DNA from: an uncultured Thiodictyon sp.
GTDB lineage: Bacteria; Pseudomonadota; Gammaproteobacteria; Chromatiales; Chromatiaceae
Direction of reading: 5' to 3'
Assembly (NCBI GenBank): GCA_903837595.1
Contig: CAILVI010000405.1
Coordinates: 1-55,395 of the forward strand
DNA length: 55,395 nt
Of the stretch, positions 1-8,742 are shown one piece after another (positions within the stretch are counted from its first letter, which is position 1; each line of letters begins with the position of its first letter). The notes under the pieces are model-generated. The model saw nothing but the letters and a program-made list of their open reading frames with translations. It had not been told where the DNA came from and ran no database searches. The position numbers were made by a program, and so were the translations under genes.

Positions 1-1
1 C

Positions 2-124
2 CACGACACCGTCGCCGCGACCATCCAACGCCTGGCGCGCAACGTCCGCCTCGTGTTTGACTACCTACGCATGACCGAGAACTCCCGCCGCCGCCCGCGG
101 CCGTTCCCAGCACTAGCGGGCTAG
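2..124 (+). CDS. C-terminal 40 residues of an unidentified protein (cut by window edge)
   Basis: An open frame enters from the left edge and ends at a TAG at 122-124. The readable tail contains LARNVRLVFDYLRM followed by an Arg/Pro-rich end. The basic, Pro-rich last residues look like a normal protein terminus. I do not recognise the family. The neighbouring downstream remnant looks like a type I restriction subunit, so this could be a broken piece of the same locus or an unrelated gene. Too little is visible to decide. Confidence 0.35.
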   Translation, partial: HDTVAATIQRLARNVRLVFDYLRMTENSRRRPRPFPALAG

Positions 125-799
125 AACGGATCTCCCGTGGCCCCGAGGCGCTGCCCTATTGCGGCGACGCCAAGCGTCTGGCCTATATCTACGCGCGGGC
201 GCGTAACCGGTACAAGGACACGCCGGTGTTGGGCAAGGATGTCGGCGCCAAGGTCCGTAGCTTCTGGATCTATACCAAACTGGCCGAGAAGGACCGGCTG
301 CATCGCCAGGTACCGCGCAAGCAATTCGTGGACGGCGAGGGCTTTCTGTATCTGCGGCGCAGCCATCGGCTGAAGTTGGTCGATGAAGAGGCGCTGGCGC
401 TGAAGCTCGCGAACGGCCGTTTTGCCCTGCGCCGCGATGCCCTGTCCCGGTGCCCGCGAGCACTTCATCCGCTGGTACAGTGAGCATGCACGCGCCTGGC
501 TGGGGGGCCGGGTCGCCGACGATCAGTCGCGCATGGAAGTGGCACCTGCCGGCGTGAAGGTGCAGGACCTGGGCTACCGCTGGGGCTCTTGCGGCAAGGG
601 TGATTGGTTATACTTTCACTGGAAGCCCATCTTGCTGCCGGCGCGCATCGCGGAATAGGTGGTGGTGCATGAGATCGCCCACCTGCGCGAGCCGCACCAC
701 ACACCCGCATTCTGGCTGCGCGTCGAGCGCGCCATGCCTGATTATGTCCAGCGCAAGACCTGGCTGGCTGAACACGGAATCGAGGTTGAAGGGATCTGA
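124..799 (+). pseudogene. Decayed hsdR tail joined to a YgjP-like (M48/DUF45) metallopeptidase
   Basis: The first frame (from about 124) reads ARARNRYKDTP then LGKDVGAKVR, which resembles the C-terminal part of type I restriction HsdR subunits. It then runs without a break into a YgjP-like sequence: WIYTKLAEKD, FVDGEGFLYLRRSHRLKLV, LKLANGRFALRRD. Near 445 the frame changes by one base, consistent with a single extra T. It continues as PGAREHFIRWY and YRWGSCG, hits a TAG at 656-658 where the family normally has Tyr, and then shows the zinc motif HEIAHL followed by HTPAFW, ending with TGA at 797-799. YgjP genes are often found next to type I restriction operons, so a deletion that fused hsdR to ygjP, followed by a frameshift and a nonsense mutation, is the simplest reading. 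The HsdR assignment is from memory of the family and less certain than the YgjP one. Confidence 0.65.
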
Positions 800-853
800 G
801 GTTGATCGTGCAGCGAATTTCCAACCTGCGACTAGCGGATGACGGAGGGTTTC

Positions 854-2125
854 ATGAAGTCTGACAACGAACGTGGGTCGACGATCGGGCGCCGGTCCGT
901 GCTCAAGGGGGTGGGTGCACTCACCCTGGCCCCGTTACTCTTGGGGCTGGGCGGCGATAAGGGGTATACCCTGTCCCCGGCGGTGGATGCGGACCGAGAC
1001 ATGGCAAAATACCGCACCAGGCTCGTGCTCCTGGGCACGACCGGCGGTATGACCTGGTGGCCGGGCTCGAAACGCGCCAGCGCCTCGCAGGTCCTGATGG
1101 TCGGGGACGCGATCTATATCATCGATCTGGGGTTCGGCTCCCTGGCCCGCTTGGCCGAGGCCTTCAACTTTGGGCAGTTCATCACCTACGAAGGCCACCC
1201 CATGCAGTTGGAGCTCAGCTCCTTTCTCACCAATCTGCGGGCGGTCTTCTTCACCCACATGCACATGGACCACCTCGGCGACTACCCGACCTTTCTGGAG
1301 ATCGGGGCCAGAGCCGGTTTCGGCTCCAAGGAGAAGCTCCCGATCATCGGTCCGGGCAACCGGGGGCGGCTCGAGGAAAACCACTCCGGCTACACTGGCA
1401 CCATCATCGAAGCGCAAAGCCGCGACCCCGCACTGGTCACCCCCAGCCCCGGCATCAAGCGGACCACGGAGCTCCTGTTGCAGGCCTTCGCCACGACCTT
1501 CAATGACAGTGCCCGCGACGAAGGGTATCCGGATATCCCGAAGATCATTGATGTGCGAGAGATCGGCGATCCGAAGGTCATCCCCTGGCCACCCGGCTTC
1601 AAGGTTCCGGACCCGGGCAAGCCCTGGTCCAGGGACGACACCTGCCCCGCCATGGAACCGTTTGAGATTTATCGCGACAACCTGGTCAAGGTCAGCGCCA
1701 TCCTGGTGGATCATTACCAGTTGTATCCGACGTTCGCCCTGCGCTTCGACACGGCTGACGGCTCGCTGGTGATCTCCAGTGACACCGGACCGGACACCAA
1801 GGGCAATCTGCAGAAGTTGGCCAAGGGCGCGGATGTGCTGGTGCACGAGGTCATCGACGAGGCCTGGGTGGATGTCGCGTTCAAGGGGGTCAAGGAGGGG
1901 GACCCGGCGTATGCGCTCTACCACCACGCGCTCACGGCGCATACCCCGATCAAGGACGTGGGCAAGGTCGCCGAACAATGTGGGGCCAAGACCTTGGTCT
2001 TGAGCCATATCGGTCCGGCCAATACACCCATGGCGCGACTTAAAGAGGCGCAGCAGGGGTTTTCCGGAAAGCTGATCATCGGCGAGGATCTATTGCAGGT
2101 CGGCGTGGGCAAGCCGCGCGGCTGA
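854..2125 (+). CDS. Tat-exported MBL-fold metallo-hydrolase
   Basis: A metallo-beta-lactamase-fold hydrolase of 423 residues. The N-terminus carries a twin-arginine signal (GRRSVLKG then a Leu/Ala-rich stretch, residues about 10-35), so the folded metalloenzyme is probably exported. The metal-binding motif THMHMDHLGD lies near residue 135, and later ligand regions appear as ISSDTGPD, VLVHEVIDE and VLSHIGPAN. The overall layout resembles RNase Z/arylsulfatase-like MBL proteins, and the substrate is unknown. I chose ATG 854 rather than the in-frame ATG at 839 because GGAGGG sits 5-10 bases upstream of 854. A T-rich hairpin terminator follows about 50 bp after the stop, so it appears to be a single-gene unit. 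Confidence 0.88.
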   Translation: MKSDNERGSTIGRRSVLKGVGALTLAPLLLGLGGDKGYTLSPAVDADRDMAKYRTRLVLLGTTGGMTWWPGSKRASASQVLMVGDAIYIIDLGFGSLARLAEAFNFGQFITYEGHPMQLELSSFLTNLRAVFFTHMHMDHLGDYPTFLEIGARAGFGSKEKLPIIGPGNRGRLEENHSGYTGTIIEAQSRDPALVTPSPGIKRTTELLLQAFATTFNDSARDEGYPDIPKIIDVREIGDPKVIPWPPGFKVPDPGKPWSRDDTCPAMEPFEIYRDNLVKVSAILVDHYQLYPTFALRFDTADGSLVISSDTGPDTKGNLQKLAKGADVLVHEVIDEAWVDVAFKGVKEGDPAYALYHHALTAHTPIKDVGKVAEQCGAKTLVLSHIGPANTPMARLKEAQQGFSGKLIIGEDLLQVGVGKPRG

Positions 2126-2176
2126 GGCAATTTCGGTCGCGCACCAACGAAGCCATTGCCTGCGTCATCAATTGAT

Positions 2177-2209
2177 GGGCCTGCGAGTCATCTCTCAGGC
2201 CCTTTTTTT
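2177..2209 (+). terminator. Rho-independent terminator after the MBL gene
   Basis: The stem GGGCCTG (2177-2183) pairs with CAGGCCC (2196-2202), with extra inner GAG/CTC pairing, and is followed by seven T residues (2203-2209). It lies between the MBL gene and the first patatin gene, both on the plus strand, and should separate the two transcripts. Confidence 0.85.
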
Positions 2210-2319
2210 GGCGCGCTGATCTTGCGCCGATGGGCGCTCCAGTTCATGCGCCGGGGTCCGGACTGCCGGGTCGGGTATCATCGCGCACACGCCGCTTCCC
2301 CACCCCTGGAGTACCGCTG

Positions 2320-4623
2320 ATGCGACGCCTGATGATCCTGCTGTTGCTCTGCTGCTGGATCCTGCCCAATGCCAGTCATGGCGCCACACCCGGCCCCGCA
2401 GCCTACCCGCGCATCGGGCTGGTGTTGAGCGGCGGCGGCGCGCGCGGGGCGGCCCATGTGGGGGTGCTTAAGGTGCTGGAGGAACTGCGCATCCCCATCA
2501 GTGTGGTGGTTGGCACCAGCATGGGCGCCCTGGTCGGTGGGGCCTTCGCGAGCGGCGTGAGCCCGGCGCAGATGGAGCAGCACTTGAGCTCCGCGGACTG
2601 GAACCACCTGTTCGTCGATGACCCGCCGCGGGCCGATTGGCCCATCAGGCGCAAGGAGCAGGACCAGCAACCGGCCTTCGACTTCAGCATCGGCGTGAAT
2701 GCCAACAAGCGCCACTTACCCAAGCACACCGTGACCGGGCAAGCGCCCCAAAAACCGGCCGGGACCTTCTTGAGCGACCTGATCCAGTTGCCCCAGGGCG
2801 CCCTGGCCGGCCAGAAGGTCGAGCTGTTTTTCAGCGACCTGGTGAATAACGCGCAGGGGGTGCGGCGCTTCGATGACCTGTCGATCCCGTTCCGCGCCGT
2901 CGCCACGGACCTTGAGAACGGCGACATGAAGGTCTTCGACTCCGGTGCGCTTCCGGAGGTGATGCGCGCCAGCATGTCGGTCCCCGGGGTCTTCGCCCCG
3001 GTGGAGATCGACAACCGCCTCTATGTGGACGGCGGCCTGGTGCGCAACCTTCCGATCGATGTCGCGCGCCGATTGGGCGTCGATCTGGTGATCGCGGTCA
3101 ATCTGGGGAGCCCCCATCTGCCGCGTCGGCAACTCAATTCGGTGGTCGGGGTGATCGGGCAAATGGTGAGGCTCTTCACCGTGCAGAATGTGACTCGCTC
3201 GCTCAAGACGCTACGCCCCGGCCGTGACATTTTGATCTCACCCGACCTGGGTGACATTGGCGCCGGCGACTTCGCTCGCGCCACCGATGCCATCCGCATC
3301 GGGGTCGCCGCCGGACGCGCCGCTGCCACGCGCCTGCGGCACCTGAGTCTGAGCCCGGAGGACTGGGCCGCCTGGCGGACGAGCCACCGGCTTCCCGCCC
3401 CGGATAGCGCCCCGATCACTGAGGTGACGGTCGCGGGCCTGAACCGGGTGAATCCGGCGATATTCAAGGCGCTCATCGAGCACCAGCAGGGGCGGCCACT
3501 GGCGCCGGCGCAGTTGGATGCGGACATCTCCGCGATCTATGGGCAGGGTGACTTTGCCAACATCAACTATCACCTGGATCGCCAACCTGGGCGGCCGGGA
3601 GAGGTGTCCGGGAACGCCAACCGCCTGATCGTCAATGCCCGTGAGAAGCCCTGGGGACCCGGCTATCTCACCTTCGGGGCCGGGATCATGACTGATTTCG
3701 AGGGCTACACCGCGGTCGGGTTGCATGGGACCTATCGGCGCGCCTGGGTCAATTCACTCGGTGCCGAGTGGTACACAACCGCCCAGCTCGGCAACACGGC
3801 CGATCTCTACAGCGAGTTCTACCAACCGCTCGGAGTCGCCGGCCGGACCTTTATCGTGCCGAGCCTGGGGATCACCAGCACCCCGCTCAGCGTCTTTGCG
3901 GGCAATTCACGCATCGCGCGCTATGACGTGACCCGCAGCACACTCGCTCTGGATTGGGGGATGAAGCTGTTCGGCCCGAACGCGCAACTGCGCCTGGGCC
4001 TGGCCCTGAGCACGGTCATCACCAGGAAGGACACCGGCACCCCCGTGCTCCCCGAGGCGACACGCAACGAGAGCGGGCTGCGCGGGCGCTTTGTCTATGA
4101 CACCCTGGACAACGCCATGTTCTCCCGCCACGGGAACCGTCTGGTCTTTGATTCATGGGCGCCCCAGCGGGCTATGGGGGCGAATCAGACCTTTAACCGG
4201 GTATCGGGTTCCTGGACCGCGGCCGTCAGCCGGGGGGCCAATACCCTCAGCACACAGGTCATGGGCGGCGCGGCCATCGGCAACCCCATGCCCTACTACG
4301 ACCAGTTCGCACTGGGTGGCTTCCTGCAATTGTCCGGTTATCCCATCGAGCAATTCCGCGCCAACCGGTTCGCCTTCGGCTCGCTCGTCTACGCGCGCAA
4401 GATTGCCAGCCTGACACCGCCGCTGGGTCGCGGCATCTATCTCGGCGGCTCGTTGGAGGTCGGCACACTGGAGCACACCGATGCAGGATGGACCCGCCCC
4501 GGGACCCGTTTCGGCAGCAGCCTCTTCCTCGGGGCCGATACCTGGCTTGGCCCCGCGTTTCTGGCCCTGGGTATCGCCGGGGACGGGTCCACGACTACCT
4601 ACATCATGGTCGGACGACCCTGA
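2320..4623 (+). CDS. Patatin-like phospholipase with POTRA/outer-membrane barrel (PlpD-type, type Vd), copy 1
   Basis: A 767-residue protein with a Sec signal peptide (MRRLMILLLLCCW...ASHGA), then a patatin lipase domain from about residue 28: oxyanion motif GGGARGAAH, nucleophile elbow GTSMG and catalytic DGG in YVDGGLVRN. A POTRA-like segment follows around residues 365-430 (ITEVTVAGLNRVNPAIF...). The C-terminal half is a BamA/Omp85-like beta-barrel (residues about 450-767) ending in VGRP. This order matches PlpD of Pseudomonas aeruginosa, a type Vd autotransporter. It should be a phospholipase A that inserts in the outer membrane and exposes or releases its passenger. ATG 2320 has GGAG eight bases upstream, whereas the longer frame from 2230 would place 30 non-signal residues ahead of the signal peptide. 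It is closely similar to the next gene. Confidence 0.9.
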   Translation: MRRLMILLLLCCWILPNASHGATPGPAAYPRIGLVLSGGGARGAAHVGVLKVLEELRIPISVVVGTSMGALVGGAFASGVSPAQMEQHLSSADWNHLFVDDPPRADWPIRRKEQDQQPAFDFSIGVNANKRHLPKHTVTGQAPQKPAGTFLSDLIQLPQGALAGQKVELFFSDLVNNAQGVRRFDDLSIPFRAVATDLENGDMKVFDSGALPEVMRASMSVPGVFAPVEIDNRLYVDGGLVRNLPIDVARRLGVDLVIAVNLGSPHLPRRQLNSVVGVIGQMVRLFTVQNVTRSLKTLRPGRDILISPDLGDIGAGDFARATDAIRIGVAAGRAAATRLRHLSLSPEDWAAWRTSHRLPAPDSAPITEVTVAGLNRVNPAIFKALIEHQQGRPLAPAQLDADISAIYGQGDFANINYHLDRQPGRPGEVSGNANRLIVNAREKPWGPGYLTFGAGIMTDFEGYTAVGLHGTYRRAWVNSLGAEWYTTAQLGNTADLYSEFYQPLGVAGRTFIVPSLGITSTPLSVFAGNSRIARYDVTRSTLALDWGMKLFGPNAQLRLGLALSTVITRKDTGTPVLPEATRNESGLRGRFVYDTLDNAMFSRHGNRLVFDSWAPQRAMGANQTFNRVSGSWTAAVSRGANTLSTQVMGGAAIGNPMPYYDQFALGGFLQLSGYPIEQFRANRFAFGSLVYARKIASLTPPLGRGIYLGGSLEVGTLEHTDAGWTRPGTRFGSSLFLGADTWLGPAFLALGIAGDGSTTTYIMVGRP

Positions 4624-4734
4624 GCCCAAGACTGCCCCGTGAAATCCATCCAGCATTTGGCCTCACCACTGCTGCGCTGATATGAGCGGTCGGTCCTTGG
4701 ACATTCATCCGGTCAGATCCCGGCTGACATTCGT

Positions 4735-4782
4735 CGCGGCCTGGGGGCCGCTCCGACGGCGTAGGAGCGGCCCCCGGCCGCG
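4735..4782. repeat. REP-like palindromic repeat (head GTAG)
   Basis: A near-perfect 19-20 bp inverted repeat: CGCGGCCTGGGGGCCGCTCC at 4735-4754 pairs with GGAGCGGCCCCCGGCCGCG at 4764-4782 around a 9-nt loop, with a single bulge. The right half begins GTAGGAGCGG, the usual head of REP units mobilised by RAYT transposases. It lies in the 292-bp gap between the two patatin genes. It has no T-tract, so termination is possible but not the main reading. Confidence 0.75.
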
Positions 4783-4915
4783 ACCAGGCACCGCGAGGTT
4801 GGCGGTCAGAGTATTAGTCAAAGCCATCCCGTCCAGGGGTCGGGGTTCGCATCGCCGGCTCGGGTATCATCGCGCAGATGCGCCCTTGCGCCACCCTGTC
4901 CCTGGAGTACCGCTG

Positions 4916-7219
4916 ATGCGACGCCTGATGATTCTGCTGTTGCTCTGCTGCTGGCCCCTACCCAATGCCACACATGGCGCCCCTCCCGGCCCCGTCACCC
5001 ACCCGCGCATCGGCCTGGTGTTGAGCGGCGGCGGAGCCCGCGGCGCGGCCCACGTGGGGGTGCTCAAGGTGCTGGAGGAACTGCGCATTCCAATCAGTGT
5101 GGTGGTCGGTACCAGCATGGGCGCGCTGGTCGGTGGAGCCTTCGCGAGTGGCGTGAGCCCGGCCGAGATGCAGCAGCGCCTGAGCTCCGCGGACTGGGAC
5201 CAACTGTTCGTCGATGACCCGCCGCGGGCCGATTGGCCCATCCGGCGCAAGGAGCAGGACCAGCAACCGGCCTTCGACTTCAGCATCGGCGTGAATGCCG
5301 ACAAGCTGCGCCTACCCAAGGGCGCCTTGACCGGGCAAGCACCCAAGCAAGCGGCCGGGGCCTTCTTGAGCGACCTGCTCCAGCTGCCCCAGGGCGCGCT
5401 GGCCGGTCAAAAGGTCGAGCTGTTTTTCAGTAACCTGGTGACTGGCGCGCGGGGGGTGCGGCGCTTCGATGACCTGCCGATCCCGTTCCGTGCCATCGCC
5501 ACCAACCTGGAGAACGGCGACATGAAGGTCTTCGACTCCGGTGCGCTGCCGGAGGTGATGCGTGCCAGCATGTCGGTCCCCGGGGTCTTCGCCCCGGTGC
5601 GGATCGACCACCACCCCTATGTCGATGGCGGGTTGGTGCGCAACCTCCCCATCGATGTGGCGCGGGGCATGGGTGTGGACCTGGTGATCGCGGTCAACCT
5701 GGGGAGTTCCTATCTGCCACCGGAGCAATTGAATTCGGTGGTCGGGGTACTCGGGCAGATGGTGCAGATCCTCACCCAGCAGAACGTGGATCGCTCGCTC
5801 AAGCTGCTGCGTCCCGGCCGGGATATCTTAATCTCACCCGACCTGGGTGACATTGGCTCAGGCGACTTCGATCGCGCCACCGATGCCATCCGCATCGGGA
5901 TGGCCGCCGGACACGCCGCCGCCGCGCGCCTGCGGCACCTGAGCCTGACCCCGGAGGCCTGGGCCGCCTGGCAGGCGAGCCACCGCCACCCCGCCGCGGA
6001 TACTGCCCCGATCACCGAGGTGACGGTCGCAGGCCTGCACCGGGTCAATCCGGCCGTGTTCAAAGGGCTCACCGAGCACCAGCAGGGACGGCCACTGGAT
6101 CCCCAGCAGTTGGACGCGGACATCTCCGCGATCTATGGCCAGGGTGACTTCGCGAACATCAACTATCACCTGGAGCGCCAACCGGGACGCCCGGGAGACC
6201 CGCCCGGCAACGCCAACCGTTTGATCGTCAATGCCCGCGAGAAGCCCTGGGGACCCGGCTATCTCACCTTCGGGGCCGGGATCATGACTGATTTCGAGGG
6301 CTACACCGCGCTCGGGGTGCGTGGGACCTATCGGCGCACCTGGGTCAATCGACTCGGTGCCGAGTGGTACACGACCGCCCAACTCGGCAGCACGCTCGAT
6401 CTCTACAGTGAATTCTATCAACCACTCGCGGCCTCTGGAAGCACCTTTATCGTGCCCAGCGTCGGTATCGCGAGCACCCCGCTCAGCGTCTTTGCGCGGG
6501 ACACACGCATCGCGCGCTATGATGTCACCCGTACCATACTCGCCCTGGACTGGGGGACGAAGCTGTTCGGCCCGAACGCGCAACTGCGCCTGGGCGCGGC
6601 CCTGAGCACGGTCGTCAGCCGGGAAGACACCGGCACCACCCCATTCCCCGAAGGGACGCGCAACGAGAACGGACTGCGTGGGCGCTTTGTCTATGACACC
6701 CTGGACAGCGCCTTTTTTTCCCACCACGGAAACCGTCTGGTCTTTGAGGCATGGTCGCCTCATCGCGCCATGGGGGCGGACCAGAGCTTCAACCGGGTGT
6801 CCGGGTCCTGGGAGGCGTCCGCCAGCCGCGGGGACAACACGCTGAGCCTGCATGTCATGGGCGGCGCGGCCATCGGCAATCGGATGCCCTACGAGGACCA
6901 GTTCGCACTGGGTGGATTCCTGCAATTGTCCGGCTATCCCGTCGAACAATTCCGCGCCAACCGATTCGGCTTCGGCTCGCTCGTCTACGCCCGCAAGATT
7001 GCCAGCCTGCAAGCGCCGGTGGGCCGCGGCATCTATCTCGGCGGCTCACTGGAAGTCGGCCGACTGGAGCATACCGATCCCGGCAGGACCCGACCCGGGA
7101 CCCGTTTCGGCAGCAGCCTGTTCCTCGGTGCCGATACCTGGGTTGGCCCGGCGTTTCTGGCCCTGGGTATCGCCGGGGACGGGTCCACCACCACCTATGT
7201 CATGTTCGGACGACCCTGA
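4916..7219 (+). CDS. Patatin-like phospholipase with POTRA/outer-membrane barrel (PlpD-type, type Vd), copy 2
   Basis: Same length (767 residues) and domain order as the preceding gene: signal peptide MRRLMILLLLCCW, oxyanion motif GGGARGAAH, GTSMG elbow, YVDGGLVRN dyad, POTRA-like link, and an outer-membrane barrel ending in FGRP. The pair is clearly a tandem duplication, because even the leaders match (GGGTATCATCGCGCA 40-50 bases upstream and CCTGGAGTACCGCTG just before each ATG). Substitutions cluster in the stretch after GVNA (residues about 125-150) and in the barrel, so the copies have diverged in surface-exposed positions more than in the catalytic core. The stop is only 10 bp before the V-ATPase subunit B start, so it may be co-transcribed with it. 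Confidence 0.9.
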   Translation: MRRLMILLLLCCWPLPNATHGAPPGPVTHPRIGLVLSGGGARGAAHVGVLKVLEELRIPISVVVGTSMGALVGGAFASGVSPAEMQQRLSSADWDQLFVDDPPRADWPIRRKEQDQQPAFDFSIGVNADKLRLPKGALTGQAPKQAAGAFLSDLLQLPQGALAGQKVELFFSNLVTGARGVRRFDDLPIPFRAIATNLENGDMKVFDSGALPEVMRASMSVPGVFAPVRIDHHPYVDGGLVRNLPIDVARGMGVDLVIAVNLGSSYLPPEQLNSVVGVLGQMVQILTQQNVDRSLKLLRPGRDILISPDLGDIGSGDFDRATDAIRIGMAAGHAAAARLRHLSLTPEAWAAWQASHRHPAADTAPITEVTVAGLHRVNPAVFKGLTEHQQGRPLDPQQLDADISAIYGQGDFANINYHLERQPGRPGDPPGNANRLIVNAREKPWGPGYLTFGAGIMTDFEGYTALGVRGTYRRTWVNRLGAEWYTTAQLGSTLDLYSEFYQPLAASGSTFIVPSVGIASTPLSVFARDTRIARYDVTRTILALDWGTKLFGPNAQLRLGAALSTVVSREDTGTTPFPEGTRNENGLRGRFVYDTLDSAFFSHHGNRLVFEAWSPHRAMGADQSFNRVSGSWEASASRGDNTLSLHVMGGAAIGNRMPYEDQFALGGFLQLSGYPVEQFRANRFGFGSLVYARKIASLQAPVGRGIYLGGSLEVGRLEHTDPGRTRPGTRFGSSLFLGADTWVGPAFLALGIAGDGSTTTYVMFGRP

Positions 7220-7229
7220 GGCAAAGACA

Positions 7230-8609
7230 ATGAGCATCAAAGAATACCGGACGGCAATCCAGGCCCGCGGCGGACTCCTGGTGGTCAAGGACGCCCCGGG
7301 TATCGCCTTCGGCGACCGGGTGCGGATCGAGAACCACGCGGGCGCAGTGCGCAACGGGCAGGTGATCCGCAGCGCCGACAGCGAGGTGCTGATCCTGGTC
7401 TTCGAGGGCACCGACGACCTGGATCTCGACCATACCTGGGTGCGTTTCCTGGACGAACCGGTAGAAATAGCCCTGTCACCCGAGCTGCTGGGTCGTGAGT
7501 TCAACGGCCTGGGCGAGCCCCGCGACGGCCGCCCGCCGATCCTCGCCAACCTGCGTCGGCCGGTGAGCGGTTCCGCCATCAACCCGGCCGCCCGCACCTA
7601 CCCGCGCGAATTCATCCAGACCGGCATCTCGACCATCGATGGGCTCAACAGCCTGGTGCGCGGCCAGAAGCTGCCGATCTTCTCCGGCTCCGGGCTGCCC
7701 CACAACCGGCTCGCCGCCCAGATCGTGCGCCAGGCCAAGCTCAAAGACGAGGACACCAGCTTCTCCATCGTTTTCGCCGCCATGGGTGTCTCTTACGCGG
7801 ACGCCCGCTTCTTCCGGGAGGAGTTCGCCAGCTCCGGCGTACTGCGCAATGTCGTCATGTTCATCAACCTGGCGGACGATCCGCCAGTGGAGCGCCTGAC
7901 CCTGCCACGCACCGCGCTCACCGCCGCCGAGTACCTGGCCTATGATCTCGACCGCCATGTACTGGTGGTGATGACCGACATGACCTATTACGCCGAGGCC
8001 CTGCGCGAGGTCGCCACCGCCAAGGGCGACGTGCCGGCACGCAAGGGCTATCCGGGCTATCTCTATTCCGATCTGGCCGAGATCTATGAACGCTGCGGGC
8101 GCATTCACGAGCGCCACGGCTCTATCACCATGATGCCGGTGGTCTCCATGCCGTCGGATGACATCACCCACCCCATCCCCGACCTTACCGGCTATATCAC
8201 CGAGGGTCAGATCGTACTCTCGCGCGAATTACACAATCAGGGGATTTACCCCCCGGTGCATATCTCACCGAGCCTGTCGCGCCTGATGAAGGACGGCATC
8301 GGCAAGGACGACACCCGCGAGGATCACCCACGGGTCGCTGGCCAGATTTATGCGCTCTATGCCCGCGCGCAGGAGACCCGCAACCTCGCCTCCATCATCG
8401 GCGCGGATGAACTCTCCGAGCGCGACCGCCGCTTCCTCGCCTTCGCCGACGCCTTCGACCAGCGCTTCGTCGGCCAAGGCGAGTCCGAGGACCGCTCCAT
8501 CGACGCGACCCTGAACCTTGCCTGGGAACTGATGAGCGCCTTCCCGCGCGACAGCCTCACGCGTATGAACGAGACCGATCTGGCGAAATATTACACGGGG
8601 ACGGATTGA
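7230..8609 (+). CDS. atpB: V-type ATP synthase subunit B
   Basis: Non-catalytic nucleotide-binding subunit B of a bacterial/archaeal-type V/A-ATPase, 459 residues, the usual length. Diagnostic stretches include IQTGISTIDGLNSLVRGQKLP, the degenerate P-loop FSGSGLPHNRLA (subunit B lacks the catalytic Walker A), VVMTDMTYYAEALRE, RKGYPGYLYSDLA and the LSRELHNQGIYPP/SPSLSRLM region. The start ATG 7230 has a GAGGCAAAG-like ribosome site. The catalytic subunit A, normally directly upstream, is missing; a patatin gene ends 10 bp before this start. Subunit D lies at 10937. The holoenzyme would be a sodium or proton pump in the cytoplasmic membrane if the other subunits exist elsewhere. Confidence 0.95.
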   Translation: MSIKEYRTAIQARGGLLVVKDAPGIAFGDRVRIENHAGAVRNGQVIRSADSEVLILVFEGTDDLDLDHTWVRFLDEPVEIALSPELLGREFNGLGEPRDGRPPILANLRRPVSGSAINPAARTYPREFIQTGISTIDGLNSLVRGQKLPIFSGSGLPHNRLAAQIVRQAKLKDEDTSFSIVFAAMGVSYADARFFREEFASSGVLRNVVMFINLADDPPVERLTLPRTALTAAEYLAYDLDRHVLVVMTDMTYYAEALREVATAKGDVPARKGYPGYLYSDLAEIYERCGRIHERHGSITMMPVVSMPSDDITHPIPDLTGYITEGQIVLSRELHNQGIYPPVHISPSLSRLMKDGIGKDDTREDHPRVAGQIYALYARAQETRNLASIIGADELSERDRRFLAFADAFDQRFVGQGESEDRSIDATLNLAWELMSAFPRDSLTRMNETDLAKYYTGTD

Positions 8610-8645
8610 GCGCCCCGTGCCGCTTGCCCCCCACGGGCATCTCAA

Positions 8646-8730
8646 GCCCCGAAGGGGCGCGACATAGCAGCCCAGGGCAACGCCCTGGGGTAACACCAGC
8701 CAACCCATCAGCCCTTAAGGGGCGTGACAT
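8646..8730. repeat. Intergenic repeat cluster: two 20-bp direct repeats flanking a tight hairpin
   Basis: A 20-bp unit (GCCCCGAAGGGGCGCGACAT, 8646-8665) recurs at 8711-8730 with three differences; each contains a small palindrome around AA. Between them lies an 8-bp perfect hairpin, CCCAGGGC-AAC-GCCCTGGG (8671-8689). The cluster fills the 133-bp gap between subunit B and the DUF29 gene. The hairpin could stop or attenuate transcription here, but no T-tract follows. It looks more like a dispersed repeat at an insertion boundary. Confidence 0.6.
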
Positions 8731-8742
8731 TTGGTGTCGAAC

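Noticed and set aside
4867-6123. Minus-strand frames opposite the second patatin gene
   Set aside because: Equivalent shadow frames occur opposite the first copy, as expected from duplicated coding sequence, and have no motifs.
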